DNA of 39,734 nt from positions 1 to 39,734 of the forward strand of contig JAEEUB010000007.1 of assembly GCA_016286785.1 (NCBI GenBank), given 5' to 3'. Position 1 is the first letter of the stretch. Every line of letters starts with the position of its first letter. Positions 18,205-25,551 of the stretch are shown piece by piece. The translations under genes were made by a program, and so were the position numbers. The notes below the pieces were generated by a model. The model searched no databases, had not been told where the DNA came from, and was given only the letters and a program-made list of their open reading frames with translations. The stretch is from Candidatus Saccharimonadota bacterium (GTDB taxonomy: Bacteria > Patescibacteriota > Saccharimonadia > Saccharimonadales > Saccharimonadaceae).

Positions 18205-18651
18205 TTAACTAATGTCGAGGATTTCGACCTTTTTACCATTAAAATCAAATTTTTCACCAGCTTTGCGACCAAGTAACATCTTGCCGATTGGTGAAGCATC
18301 AGAAATTTTGCCTTCAAGTGGATTAGCCTCGGTAGGGCCAACTAGGGTGTATTGCATTTTCTTTCCGCCCATACTGAGTGACAAAGTTGCTCCTAGTACG
18401 GCTTTATTCTTCTTGCCGCCACGAATTATTTTGGCATTTTTTAGAATGTCTTGAATTTCTAGAATACGCCCTTCGGCCATTTTTTGCTCGTTACGCGCTG
18501 AACTATATTCTTCGTTTTCGGAAAGGTCGCCAAAAGCGCGTGCTGTGGCAATTTTTTCAGCAATTACGGGGCGATTCTTTATTAATTCTTCTAATTCGGT
18601 TTCTAATTCTTTTTTGCCTTCGGCAGTTAAGTTAATTCTTTTCTTAATCAT
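18205..18651 (-). CDS. greA: Transcription elongation factor GreA
   Basis: 148 residues. An N-terminal coiled coil (LTAEGKKELETELEEL to about residue 75, with ENEEY-type acidic tip SENEEYSSA) is followed by the FKBP-like C-terminal domain (PLEGKISDASPIGKMLLGRKAGE). GreA rescues backtracked RNA polymerase by stimulating transcript cleavage. ATG 18651 was chosen because GGGAG lies 5 nt before it; the frame also has a GTG 4 codons upstream that overlaps this site. Confidence 0.96.
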   Translation of the reverse strand: MIKKRINLTAEGKKELETELEELIKNRPVIAEKIATARAFGDLSENEEYSSARNEQKMAEGRILEIQDILKNAKIIRGGKKNKAVLGATLSLSMGGKKMQYTLVGPTEANPLEGKISDASPIGKMLLGRKAGEKFDFNGKKVEILDIS

Positions 18652-18677
18652 TTTTACTCCCACTTACATCCTAGAAC

Positions 18678-18706
18678 AGTTTACCTAAAATTACCTTACT
18701 AGTCAA
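18678..18706 (-). promoter_or_regulatory. greA promoter, TTGACT-17-TAAACT
   Basis: On the minus strand TTGACT (18701-18706) and TAAACT (18678-18683) are 17 bp apart. The -35 box lies within the last codons and stop region of proS, so greA can be expressed separately from proS, with a leader of about 20 nt and a ribosome binding site. Confidence 0.65.
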
Positions 18707-19913
18707 GAGTTTTAACTAGTTTAGTGTCACCGGTTTTTCGGTCTGTAATTTCAAGTGAACCAGCCTCTAGTGATTTGTCGGAGATTACGATGCGATACGG
18801 GATACCCATGAGCTCGGCATCAGCAAATTTTTCACCAGTACGCACGTCTCTATCGTCGTACAGAATTGCATCTTGGTTTTCTTGATAGAGTTCCTCAGCG
18901 CGACGAGTGCCAGCTTCGCCTATGCCGACTAAGTAATACTTGAATGGCGCTACCGCTTCTGGCCAAACAAGACCTTTATCGTCGGCAAATTTTTCGGCTA
19001 TAACGCCCATGAGTCTTGAAATACCAATTCCATAACACCCCATATATACGTCTTTTTGAACATTGTCTTGATCTACAAATTTTAGATTTAGAGGTTCTGA
19101 ATACTTTAGCTTTAGCTTGAAGATATTGCCTACTTCTGCTGCGGAGGTTTCTTCCAACTCGTCTCTCTTTACGCCGAGGTCTTTCATGGTTTCTTCGTTT
19201 AGAACTTCTTTGTTTAATGCGACTGTACGATTTTTATTGTAGTAAATAGTGTCTTCCCCTACAGGTAGAATTGTTTGAAACTCGTGGGAGTATTTGGAAA
19301 ACATTCCACCAGATGCAAACACTTCTAAAGTTGAGTCACCTAGGCTTAGATGTTCAAAGATTTTCATGTAGGCTTTTTCTACTTCTTTGTAGAAGCTATC
19401 TAAATCTTCTTCGGTAGCATGAAAGCTATAGAGGTCTTTCATCAAGAATTCGCGACCACGCAAAATTCCAGATTTTGCTCTTAATTCGTTTCTAAATTTG
19501 GTTTGAAATTGATAGACATATCTAGGTAAATCTTTATAACTGGATATATAATTCTTCATCAGACTGGTGATTGGTTCTTCGTGCGTAGGCGCAAGGCCTA
19601 GCGTGCCGCCGCTTGCAAGCTCAGTTTTAAACCATACATCCACTTCTTTTTCGCTAAATCGACCAGTCTTTTCCCACGGTTCTGGATTTTGTAAAGCAGT
19701 AAGAAGTAATTCTTCGCAACCGATTTTGTTTAGCTCTTGCCTAACAATTTCTTTAATGTTTTCGATTACTCTTAGTCCTAGTGGTAGATAGTCGTATATT
19801 CCGGCCATTTCTTTATGAATGTAGCCGGCTCGTACCAGTAATGCTCCATTCCTTGCTGTTTCGTCTTTGGGAGCTTCTCTTAGTGTCTTGACAAAAGTGT
19901 TAGATAATCTCAT
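18699..19913 (-). CDS. proS: Prolyl-tRNA synthetase, short form without editing insert
   Basis: 404 residues. Class II core with the RxGYIHKEMAGIYDYLPLG start, motif 2 region TKFRNELR, GREFLMKDLYSFH, CYGIGISRLMG as motif 3 and a C-terminal anticodon-binding domain (YLVGIGEAG). Bacterial ProRS such as that of E. coli is about 570 residues because of an editing (INS) domain between motifs 2 and 3; here the two motifs are joined by about 100 residues with no room for it. ATG 19913 (MRLSNTFVKT) was chosen over the longer frame to 20048 because TGTTATAAT lies 6 nt before it. It also overlaps the upstream CPBP stop in ATGA. Confidence 0.95.
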   Translation of the reverse strand: MRLSNTFVKTLREAPKDETARNGALLVRAGYIHKEMAGIYDYLPLGLRVIENIKEIVRQELNKIGCEELLLTALQNPEPWEKTGRFSEKEVDVWFKTELASGGTLGLAPTHEEPITSLMKNYISSYKDLPRYVYQFQTKFRNELRAKSGILRGREFLMKDLYSFHATEEDLDSFYKEVEKAYMKIFEHLSLGDSTLEVFASGGMFSKYSHEFQTILPVGEDTIYYNKNRTVALNKEVLNEETMKDLGVKRDELEETSAAEVGNIFKLKLKYSEPLNLKFVDQDNVQKDVYMGCYGIGISRLMGVIAEKFADDKGLVWPEAVAPFKYYLVGIGEAGTRRAEELYQENQDAILYDDRDVRTGEKFADAELMGIPYRIVISDKSLEAGSLEITDRKTGDTKLVKTLD

Positions 19914-20641
19914 GCAAACATTATAACACAGAACGCAATCGTGTTTTTGATTATGTGCATTAGCATTCCAGAGTAGATTGTACCCGTGGTTTCTCGCATG
20001 GCACATAAAACTATGGACATCGCAAACATGTTTGCTGCTGCGTCCCATTGACCGTGAAAGACGCCAAATAGCAATGATACCACTAACATGGAAATGACTG
20101 TGGATGTTGGGGCTTTGAACATGGTTAGGAGCGAGTTTTGCATCTTACCATATAGCCAGCCGCGAAAAATGATTTCTTCAGCAATAGGAACAATGACTGC
20201 TAGGTTTAAAAACAAAATGATTGTATCAAAATTTGATAGTAATAAATGATTGTTAACGATCGGCATTTGGCTTTCATGGGGCCACGGGAGGCAAAATAAT
20301 AGCGAGGTTAGTCCTAAGGCGAAAAGGAAGTAGGCTCCAAAGCCTATGGGTGCGAGCCCAAGGTCGGCCCAGGTGGGCAAGCCTTTTAGTCCGATTTCCG
20401 TGCGGTCCAGTTTTAAAAATGTGATGCTTTTTCCTAGATTGGTCTTACGAAATTTTTGCGCAATAAAGCCAGGCAAAAGAATAGCGAGTAATATAGTAAA
20501 AATGCTTGGAAGTGCGGATTGGCTAAATGGCCAGATGGCGAGTATTGTGGTTAGTAAAAGTAGCACTAATATCTCCATAAAAACAATTATTAGTGACTTT
20601 TTAGTGACATGCTTTATCTGTGTGTTTTTCTTATTCGCCAT
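19910..20641 (-). CDS. CPBP family intramembrane glutamic endopeptidase
   Basis: A 243-residue protein with about 7 hydrophobic segments. The CPBP (Abi/Rce1-like) motifs are intact: E155-E156-x3-R160, FxxxH with H196 and a third motif with H229 and N233. Members cleave within membranes; bacterial ones process or modify envelope peptides, and some serve in bacteriocin self-protection, but the substrate here is unknown. It lies between rseP and proS, the position that is empty in most genomes with this cluster. Start ATG follows the rseP stop by about 12 nt. Confidence 0.9.
   Translation of the reverse strand: MANKKNTQIKHVTKKSLIIVFMEILVLLLLTTILAIWPFSQSALPSIFTILLAILLPGFIAQKFRKTNLGKSITFLKLDRTEIGLKGLPTWADLGLAPIGFGAYFLFALGLTSLLFCLPWPHESQMPIVNNHLLLSNFDTIILFLNLAVIVPIAEEIIFRGWLYGKMQNSLLTMFKAPTSTVISMLVVSLLFGVFHGQWDAAANMFAMSIVLCAMRETTGTIYSGMLMHIIKNTIAFCVIMFA
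19920..19925 (-). promoter_or_regulatory. Leaderless promoter of proS inside the CPBP gene
   Basis: Minus-strand TATAAT preceded by TGT, 6 nt before the proS ATG. It is formed by the codons near the end of the CPBP gene (GTT ATA ATG). proS can thus be read from a leaderless message or coupled to CPBP translation through ATGA. Confidence 0.65.
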
Positions 20642-20653
20642 ATTTTTTGGTTA

Positions 20654-21916
20654 TCAGTTTGCTATTCTTACTATGTCTAGGATTGTAACGATGAAGATAA
20701 GTGCAAGTAAAACAAACATGGCGCGGGAGACTATTTTTTCCTCAGTTTCCTTGGTAAGTTTTTTATTGAAAAGTTTATAGACTGCGATAAGTAACCATCG
20801 TCCACCATCAAGAGCTGGGATGGGGAGGACGTTCATGCAAGCCAAAGAAACCGATATCAGTGCCGTGAGGAAAGCTAGGTTGGTTGGGCCAGCTGCAGTA
20901 AAAGTTGGAAAGAGCACGCCGATGATGCCTACAGGGCCAGAAATTGATTCGCCGACCGTCGAAATTGCTTCTTGCCCATCTTCGCGTACTTCTGGATTAA
21001 AGCTAAATTGCCTGGCTATGCCAGATACTAAATTACCAATCATCTCTGCAACGCCTTTAAATGTTTCGCCTGTTAGCTGTAGGGTTAGTCCGGCCCCAAC
21101 GATAGGTGCCGACCATGTGGAATAAGTGAGTGATTGTGATGTGGACATCGTAACCCCAAGTAGGTATTCGGATTCTTTATTGTTTAGAGTGGTCGGTATT
21201 TCTAGCGATTCTAGGGGCTCATTACGGTCACATTCACCATTCCAACATTCTGGATTTTTGATGCATTCGCTATTTTGGCTTCGGATAATTTTATAGATTA
21301 CACTTTGACCCGCATGGGCTTCGTTGTATTCCGAGACATCGCTTGAATATTTAACGGTAGTATCGTCTACTGCGATAATGTAATCCCCGTTTTTTATGCC
21401 GGCTTTGTCTGCCGGGGAATTTTCGGCCACTGAAGTTATTTGAACTGGTTTTGCACTTATTCTGGAGTCGCTTGTAATCGTAAATTGATTATCAAGGAAT
21501 TCTGGCATACCGGTCCAGGCGAGGACCGTAAAAATAATGAAGGCCACAAGCCAGTTCATGGCTACGCCGCCAAATAAAATCTTGGTTTTACTTAAAAAAC
21601 TAGCATTGCCAAAAGTTCCTTTTCTGGTGTCAGCCGCAGATTCACCGTCCATTTGGCAAAAACCGCCAATTGGTAGCCAGTTCAGGCTAAAAATCAACCC
21701 ATCTTGAGGTTTTTTCCATTCTTTGCGTGGCAATTTGCGCCATTTTTTAGTTTTAGGATCTTTGACCCAGGCAACCATCCTAGGTGGAAAACAAATTCCA
21801 AATTCTAATACTTTAACGCCGTTTTTTCTGGCCATAATAAAGTGGCCGAATTCGTGTGCGGTCACTAAAAACATTAAAACTATGAGACCGACAATTACCC
21901 CTACAACAATATCCAT
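20654..21916 (-). CDS. rseP: Site-2 protease, M50 family (RseP-like)
   Basis: 420 residues. The zinc-binding HEFGH (21-25) is in the first membrane helix, a single PDZ domain follows the second hydrophobic region (SVAENSPADKAGIKNGDYI), and LDGG with later helices is at the C-terminal end. Family members cut membrane-bound regulators such as anti-sigma factors and clear signal peptides. The position after uppS in the frr-uppS-rseP-proS order fits the conserved cluster. An insert near residues 215-240 with three Cys (NPECWNGECD region) is unusual. TGCTATAAT lies 6 nt before the ATG, predicting a leaderless mRNA. Confidence 0.93.
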   Translation of the reverse strand: MDIVVGVIVGLIVLMFLVTAHEFGHFIMARKNGVKVLEFGICFPPRMVAWVKDPKTKKWRKLPRKEWKKPQDGLIFSLNWLPIGGFCQMDGESAADTRKGTFGNASFLSKTKILFGGVAMNWLVAFIIFTVLAWTGMPEFLDNQFTITSDSRISAKPVQITSVAENSPADKAGIKNGDYIIAVDDTTVKYSSDVSEYNEAHAGQSVIYKIIRSQNSECIKNPECWNGECDRNEPLESLEIPTTLNNKESEYLLGVTMSTSQSLTYSTWSAPIVGAGLTLQLTGETFKGVAEMIGNLVSGIARQFSFNPEVREDGQEAISTVGESISGPVGIIGVLFPTFTAAGPTNLAFLTALISVSLACMNVLPIPALDGGRWLLIAVYKLFNKKLTKETEEKIVSRAMFVLLALIFIVTILDIVRIAN

Positions 21917-21922
21917 TCTTTA

Positions 21923-21928
21923 ATTATA
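21923..21928 (-). promoter_or_regulatory. Leaderless promoter of rseP
   Basis: Minus-strand TATAAT preceded by TGC, 6 nt before the rseP ATG. Confidence 0.75.
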
Positions 21929-21972
21929 GCATAAAAAAGTTAATTCTTAAGTTTAGTTGCAAAATGAATCTG

Positions 21973-22638
21973 TTATTTGCCGAACCTGCGGTTGCGGTTA
22001 TTGTATTCTTCGATGATTTTTTTGATGTCTTTCGCGCTTAGGTCTGGAAAGTATTTTTTTATAAACATAAATTCGGCATATGATGAGCGCCAGAGCATAA
22101 AGCCGGAGATTCGCTCTTCGCCCGAGGTTCGAACTACCATATCTAGGTTTGGAATTTCTGGATGGTATAAGTGTTTTCGGATGGTCTTTGGCGTGATTTC
22201 GCCTTCTCTAGCCGCTATTTTAGCCGCGTCGGCGATTTCTTGTTCGCCACCATAGTTAAAACAAAAGGATACCGTCATACCGGTACAATCCTCGGTTATT
22301 TTTTCGGCTTGCTCCAAGAAGCTAACGAGTTTGGGATTAAGTCTATCTTTGGTGCCAAGGACTATAAAACGAAGATTCTTTTCTTTTAGCTCTTTAGCGT
22401 ATCCTAAAATTCGGTTTTTAATTAGGGACATGATAAAGGAAACTTCGGTACTATTTCTTCCCCAGTTTTCGGTGCTAAAAACGTAAAAAGTAAGATATTT
22501 AACACCTTCAGCGGCCACTAAATCTACTGTTTTTTCGAGTGTATCTAGGCCTTTTCTGTGACCTTCAAAAGTTGGTAGTCCTTGTTCTTTCGCCCAACGA
22601 CGATTGCCGTCTGCGATGATTCCTAAGTGATTAATCAT
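21973..22638 (-). CDS. uppS: Isoprenyl (undecaprenyl) diphosphate synthase
   Basis: 221 residues. The cis-prenyltransferase signature is clear: HLGIIADGNRRWAKEQG with the catalytic Asp and substrate Arg, TFYVFSTENWGR, FNYGGEQEI, and RTSGEERISGFMLW near the end. It makes the C55 lipid carrier used for peptidoglycan. Its ATG overlaps the frr stop in ATGA, so it is coupled to frr. The usual next genes, cdsA and dxr, are not found; rseP comes instead after 56 nt. Confidence 0.96.
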   Translation of the reverse strand: MINHLGIIADGNRRWAKEQGLPTFEGHRKGLDTLEKTVDLVAAEGVKYLTFYVFSTENWGRNSTEVSFIMSLIKNRILGYAKELKEKNLRFIVLGTKDRLNPKLVSFLEQAEKITEDCTGMTVSFCFNYGGEQEIADAAKIAAREGEITPKTIRKHLYHPEIPNLDMVVRTSGEERISGFMLWRSSYAEFMFIKKYFPDLSAKDIKKIIEEYNNRNRRFGK

Positions 22639-23180
22639 ATTTTCATTATTTCTTCGGATTTTTCTTTAAAAGCGGCCTCTATTTTATCACTAAACTCTTT
22701 AGTAAGGTCGTCAATTTCTTTTTCGGCACGTTTTTTGATGTCTTCACTCATTTCGGCTGCAGCCTTGATGGCTTTTCTCGCATCTTCGCGTTTGTTGCGA
22801 AGAGCAACTTTTGCTTCTTCCACTTTGACCGAAGCTTGCTTTACGATTTCTTTGCGGCGTTCCTCGGTGAGGGCTGGGATTGGCACGCGTACTACTCGGC
22901 CGTCGTCGGCGGGATTGAGGCCTAAAGATTGATCTGCTCTAATAGCCTCAGAGATGGCTTTGATGTTTGCTGGATCAAAAGGTGTAACAACGAGCAGGGT
23001 TGCATCTGCGGCAGTAATATTGGCAACTTGATTCAGGGGCATCATTTGACCATAAGATTCGACTTTGATTCCGGCTAGCATGTCTGGATGGGCGCGCCCG
23101 GTGCGAACCTTTTTCATTTCATTATCAAATCGTTCGATGACTTCTTCCATCTTCTTGCGATCTTCTTTGGTGTCAAACAT
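22635..23180 (-). CDS. frr: Ribosome recycling factor
   Basis: 181 residues, within the usual RRF length. It has the family's KVRTGRAHPDMLAGI motif, the LNQVANI region, and the PIPALTEERRKEIVK helix. With EF-G it splits post-termination ribosomes. AAGGAG is 6 nt before the ATG and TGCTATAAT (23206-23214) lies about 25 nt upstream, so this gene has a conventional short leader. uppS is translationally coupled downstream. The gene normally preceding it, pyrH, is absent. Confidence 0.97.
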   Translation of the reverse strand: MFDTKEDRKKMEEVIERFDNEMKKVRTGRAHPDMLAGIKVESYGQMMPLNQVANITAADATLLVVTPFDPANIKAISEAIRADQSLGLNPADDGRVVRVPIPALTEERRKEIVKQASVKVEEAKVALRNKREDARKAIKAAAEMSEDIKKRAEKEIDDLTKEFSDKIEAAFKEKSEEIMKI

Positions 23181-23205
23181 AACAACTCCTTATTAATATT
23201 CTTTT

Positions 23206-23211
23206 ATTATA
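23206..23211 (-). promoter_or_regulatory. -10 of the frr-uppS promoter
   Basis: Minus-strand TATAAT preceded by TGC, 25 nt before the frr ATG; the leader carries AAGGAG. A conventional arrangement beside the leaderless ones. Confidence 0.6.
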
Positions 23212-23229
23212 GCATAGTGTGGTTTTGAA

Positions 23230-23255
23230 CAAAAAGAGACCCTGCTAGGGCCTCT
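23230..23255 (-). terminator. Intrinsic terminator of rpmE
   Basis: A 9-bp stem AGAGGCCCT / AGGGTCTCT (one G-T pair) with a 3-nt loop is followed on the minus strand by TTTTTG. It begins a few bases after the rpmE stop. Confidence 0.8.
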
Positions 23256-23258
23256 TTT

Positions 23259-23612
23259 CTATTTATCGGCTTTTGCTTCGATTTTGTCGTTTGCGCGAGC
23301 TTTTTTCTCGGCTTCTTTAGCGGCTTTTTTCGCTTTGTTTTCTAGCGCCTCACGCAATTTCTTGGCTTTTTCAGCGCGAGCTTTGAATCTGTCTACGCGG
23401 CCTTCTGTATCGATGATCTTTTCTTCACCGGTGAAGAATGGGTGGCTCGCAGAAGATATTTGAACTTTTACTAATGGGTATTCGTTGCCATCTTCCCATT
23501 TGATGGTTTCTTCGCTAATTGCGGTAGATTTGGTTAAAAACGAAAAACCAGCTGCCTCGTCTGAAAAAACGACATAGCGATAATCTTTAGGATGTAATTC
23601 TTTTTTACTCAT
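23259..23612 (-). CDS. rpmE2: 50S ribosomal protein L31, type B, with basic C-terminal tail
   Basis: 117 residues. The first 75 match type B L31 ([16 protein letters not shown], then [27 protein letters not shown]) and have no zinc-binding cysteines. About 40 residues rich in Lys, Ala and Glu follow, predicted helical. L31 bridges the two ribosomal subunits. ATG 23612 was chosen over 23624 because the latter overlaps the TATAAT box at 23623-23628; the leader would be only 3-4 nt. Confidence 0.94.
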   Translation of the reverse strand: MSKKELHPKDYRYVVFSDEAAGFSFLTKSTAISEETIKWEDGNEYPLVKVQISSASHPFFTGEEKIIDTEGRVDRFKARAEKAKKLREALENKAKKAAKEAEKKARANDKIEAKADK

Positions 23613-23622
23613 AATTCTCGTC

Positions 23623-23628
23623 ATTATA
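23623..23628 (-). promoter_or_regulatory. -10 of rpmE
   Basis: Minus-strand TATAAT preceded by TGA, 10 nt before the rpmE ATG. Confidence 0.6.
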
Positions 23629-23676
23629 TCAGATATTCTAAAAAATGTAAAGGAAAACTATTTGTGGGATTTTTAC

Positions 23677-23716
23677 CGAAAAAGGAAGGCCCCCGGGAGC
23701 TGATGCTCTCGGGGGC
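23677..23716 (-). terminator. GC-rich intrinsic terminator of the 70-residue gene
   Basis: A 12-bp stem (23689-23700 with 23705-23716, one G-T pair, 4-nt loop TGAT/ATCA) is followed on the minus strand by CCTTCCTTTTT. It has the same C-run then GAGA-type stem as the terminator at 31308-31340. Confidence 0.85.
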
Positions 23717-23724
23717 GTAAGGTG

Positions 23725-23937
23725 CTAGGACTCGTACATGATTGATCGGAGCTCTTCAGTCTCCTCGCGCCTTTCGGCCAGCTTGTCGTCATTGCCATCT
23801 TCGGCATGGACGAACCCGGTCTTACCAACGACCGGCCTTTTTGCTGTAATGCCGTGTTCGCGATAAACCCTGCTCACTCCTCTGAGCTGAATGTCCATGT
23901 ACCATTCTTCAGATCCTATGGGGCTTAATCTGGCCAT
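23725..23937 (-). CDS. Small protein of unknown function, own promoter and terminator
   Basis: 70 residues, charged (18 Glu/Asp and 13 Arg/Lys), with no membrane segment or signal peptide. I do not recognise it. It has AAAGGAAAG just before the ATG, a TTGACA-17-TAAACT promoter and a GC-rich terminator, so it is a complete single-gene unit. Codons use C and G in third position (GCC, GAC, AAG, CTC, GTC) more than flanking genes, where A and T dominate. This could mean recent transfer or strong expression. It lies between divergently placed rpmE and rpsB. Database search of this short sequence could change the view. Confidence 0.65.
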   Translation of the reverse strand: MARLSPIGSEEWYMDIQLRGVSRVYREHGITAKRPVVGKTGFVHAEDGNDDKLAERREETEELRSIMYES

Positions 23938-23971
23938 AATCTTTCCTTTCTATGTGGAGGCCTTGTTAGTA

Positions 23972-24000
23972 AGTTTATCATATATTTGCTTATTTGTCAA
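23972..24000 (-). promoter_or_regulatory. Consensus promoter of the 70-residue gene
   Basis: Minus-strand TTGACA (23995-24000), spacer of exactly 17, TGA then TAAACT (23972-23977). The predicted leader is about 28 nt and includes a ribosome binding site. Confidence 0.8.
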
Positions 24001-24064
24001 TAGGTTATAATAACGAGACGCTCACGAAATGAGGTTTACATCGGCGCTGCGTTAGTACGACGGA

Positions 24065-24093
24065 TTGCATTTTTTTATGATTCGTGATATAGT
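24065..24093 (+). promoter_or_regulatory. rpsB promoter
   Basis: TTGCAT (24065-24070), spacer of 17 ending in TGA, then TATAGT (24088-24093). Transcription would begin near 24100. A second TATAAT at 24006-24011 could give a longer leader. Confidence 0.6.
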
Positions 24094-24122
24094 TGTGGGG
24101 TATATTAATTAATGAATCAATT

Positions 24123-24161
24123 CTTGGGAGGTTTCCTGGCGATTAGGCTTAGATTCCCAAG
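24123..24161 (+). promoter_or_regulatory. Stem-loop in the rpsB leader
   Basis: CTTGGGA (24123-24129) pairs perfectly with TCCCAAG (24155-24161), enclosing a 25-nt loop that holds a further CCT/AGG pair. It ends about 8 nt before the ribosome binding site. By analogy to other rpsB leaders it may bind S2; this is inference. Confidence 0.5.
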
Positions 24162-24182
24162 GATGAAGAGAAAGGAAATCAT

Positions 24183-24869
24183 ATGGCTACGAAAGTCGAT
24201 ATGAAGGCTCTGTTTGAGAGTGGTGCTCATTTTGGGCACAAAACTAGCCGTTGGCACCCAAAGATGGCGCCATATATTCATAGCAAGCGTAACGGCGCGC
24301 ATATTATTGATCTTGCTAAAACGGTCAGTAGTTTAGAGGTAGCATTGCCTAAAATTACCGAGATCGCCAAAAATGGCAAGAAAGTGCTTTTTGTAGGCAC
24401 TAAGAAACAAATGAAGGACATAGTAAAAGAGGCGGCGGAATCTGTTGAAATGCCTTATGTTACCGTAAGGTGGGTTGGTGGCACTCTTACTAATGTTGAA
24501 ACCGTTAACCGCCAGATCAAAAAACTTAAAGATCTCGAGAGGCGCATGAATAGTGGTGAGCTCGAGAATCGTTATTCTAAGCTTGAAGTTCAAAGGTTTC
24601 AAGAGGAAATCGATTTATTGAATGAGCGTTATGGTGGCATAAAAGATATGACTGAACAACCTGCCGCTGTATTAGTAGTAGATGCGAATGAGGAAAAAAA
24701 TGCCATCAAAGAAGCTAAAGGATTAAATATTCCGGTCTTTGCCCTGGTTGACTCAAATGTAGACCCTACGGGTATTGACTATGTAATTCCAATGAATGAT
24801 GATTCTATCAAGGCAACCAAATTAGTGCTAGACTATTTTGTGGATGCAATAAAAGAAGGTAAAAAATAA
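24183..24869 (+). CDS. rpsB: 30S ribosomal protein S2
   Basis: 228 residues with all S2 hallmarks: LFESGAHFGHKTSRWHPKM at the start, GTKKQ, YVTVRWVGGTLTN and the ending PVFALVDSNVDPTGIDYVIP. S2 binds the 30S head-body hinge late in assembly. GAAAGGAAA is 4-5 nt before the ATG. tsf follows after 12 nt. In many bacteria pyrH and frr come next; here tsf ends at a terminator and frr is on the other strand nearby. Confidence 0.98.
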   Translation: MATKVDMKALFESGAHFGHKTSRWHPKMAPYIHSKRNGAHIIDLAKTVSSLEVALPKITEIAKNGKKVLFVGTKKQMKDIVKEAAESVEMPYVTVRWVGGTLTNVETVNRQIKKLKDLERRMNSGELENRYSKLEVQRFQEEIDLLNERYGGIKDMTEQPAAVLVVDANEEKNAIKEAKGLNIPVFALVDSNVDPTGIDYVIPMNDDSIKATKLVLDYFVDAIKEGKK

Positions 24870-24881
24870 CTAGGAGGCAAA

Positions 24882-25478
24882 ATGGCAGACGTAAAAATTG
24901 ATATCGAACAAATAAAAAAATTAAAAGAACTTTCTGGCGCTGGTCTTACTGATGCTAAGCAGGCTTTAGTTGAAGCTAAGGGTGACTTTGATAAAGCTTT
25001 AGAAGCTATGCGTAAAAAAGGTTTAACTAAAGCCGAAAAACGCGGCGATCGTGAGACTCGTGAGGGTAGGGTTGAGGCCTATATTCATGATGGGCGCCTT
25101 GGCGCGATTGTTGAGGTGAACTGTGAGACTTCCTTTGTGGCTAATACTGAGGAGTTTAAGACTCTTGCTCACCAGATTGCTATGCAAGTTGCGTCAATGA
25201 ATCCTCTTTATGTTTCTGAAAAAGATATTCCAGAAGAAGTTAAAAACGCTAAAATTAAGGAGCTAGAAGCTAACTTTAAGGGCCCAGAGAATATGAAAGA
25301 GAAAATTCTCGAAGGTCAAATGAAGAAGGCTTTTTCGGATAAAGTTCTATTGAATCAGCCTTACATTTTGGACGACACTAAGACTGTTGAACAGTTTATT
25401 AAAGAGTCGATTGCTAAAACTGGTGAAAATATTGCTATTCGTCAGTTTAAGCGTATCGAGCTCGGCGTAACTGAATAA
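24882..25478 (+). CDS. tsf: Elongation factor Ts
   Basis: 198 residues. The N-terminal UBA-like domain (IKKLKELSGAGLTDAKQAL) and the core motif VNCETSFVANTEEF are clear. It exchanges GDP on EF-Tu. The length equals the single-core form (as in Thermus), not the 280-residue E. coli form. AGGAGG is 5 nt upstream of the ATG. The family usually has ETDFVA; here Asp is Ser. Confidence 0.97.
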   Translation: MADVKIDIEQIKKLKELSGAGLTDAKQALVEAKGDFDKALEAMRKKGLTKAEKRGDRETREGRVEAYIHDGRLGAIVEVNCETSFVANTEEFKTLAHQIAMQVASMNPLYVSEKDIPEEVKNAKIKELEANFKGPENMKEKILEGQMKKAFSDKVLLNQPYILDDTKTVEQFIKESIAKTGENIAIRQFKRIELGVTE

Positions 25479-25490
25479 ATATATCATTAA

Positions 25491-25528
25491 AATTGGGCAC
25501 CCTCGCAGTATGAGTGCCCAATTTTTTT
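25491..25528 (+). terminator. Intrinsic terminator of rpsB-tsf
   Basis: AATTGGGCAC (25491-25500) pairs with GTGCCCAATT (25514-25523), followed by a run of T. It begins 12 nt after the tsf stop. Confidence 0.9.
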
Positions 25529-25551
25529 GTGCAGAATATGAGTTTTAAGTC

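Noticed and set aside
19914-20048. A 45-residue N-terminal extension of proS
   Set aside because: It overlaps CPBP coding sequence in another frame and contains the TATAAT promoter; family homology begins at the downstream ATG.
20346-20780. A 144-codon plus-strand frame opposite CPBP and rseP
   Set aside because: It is antisense to two clearly recognised genes and shows no family pattern of its own.
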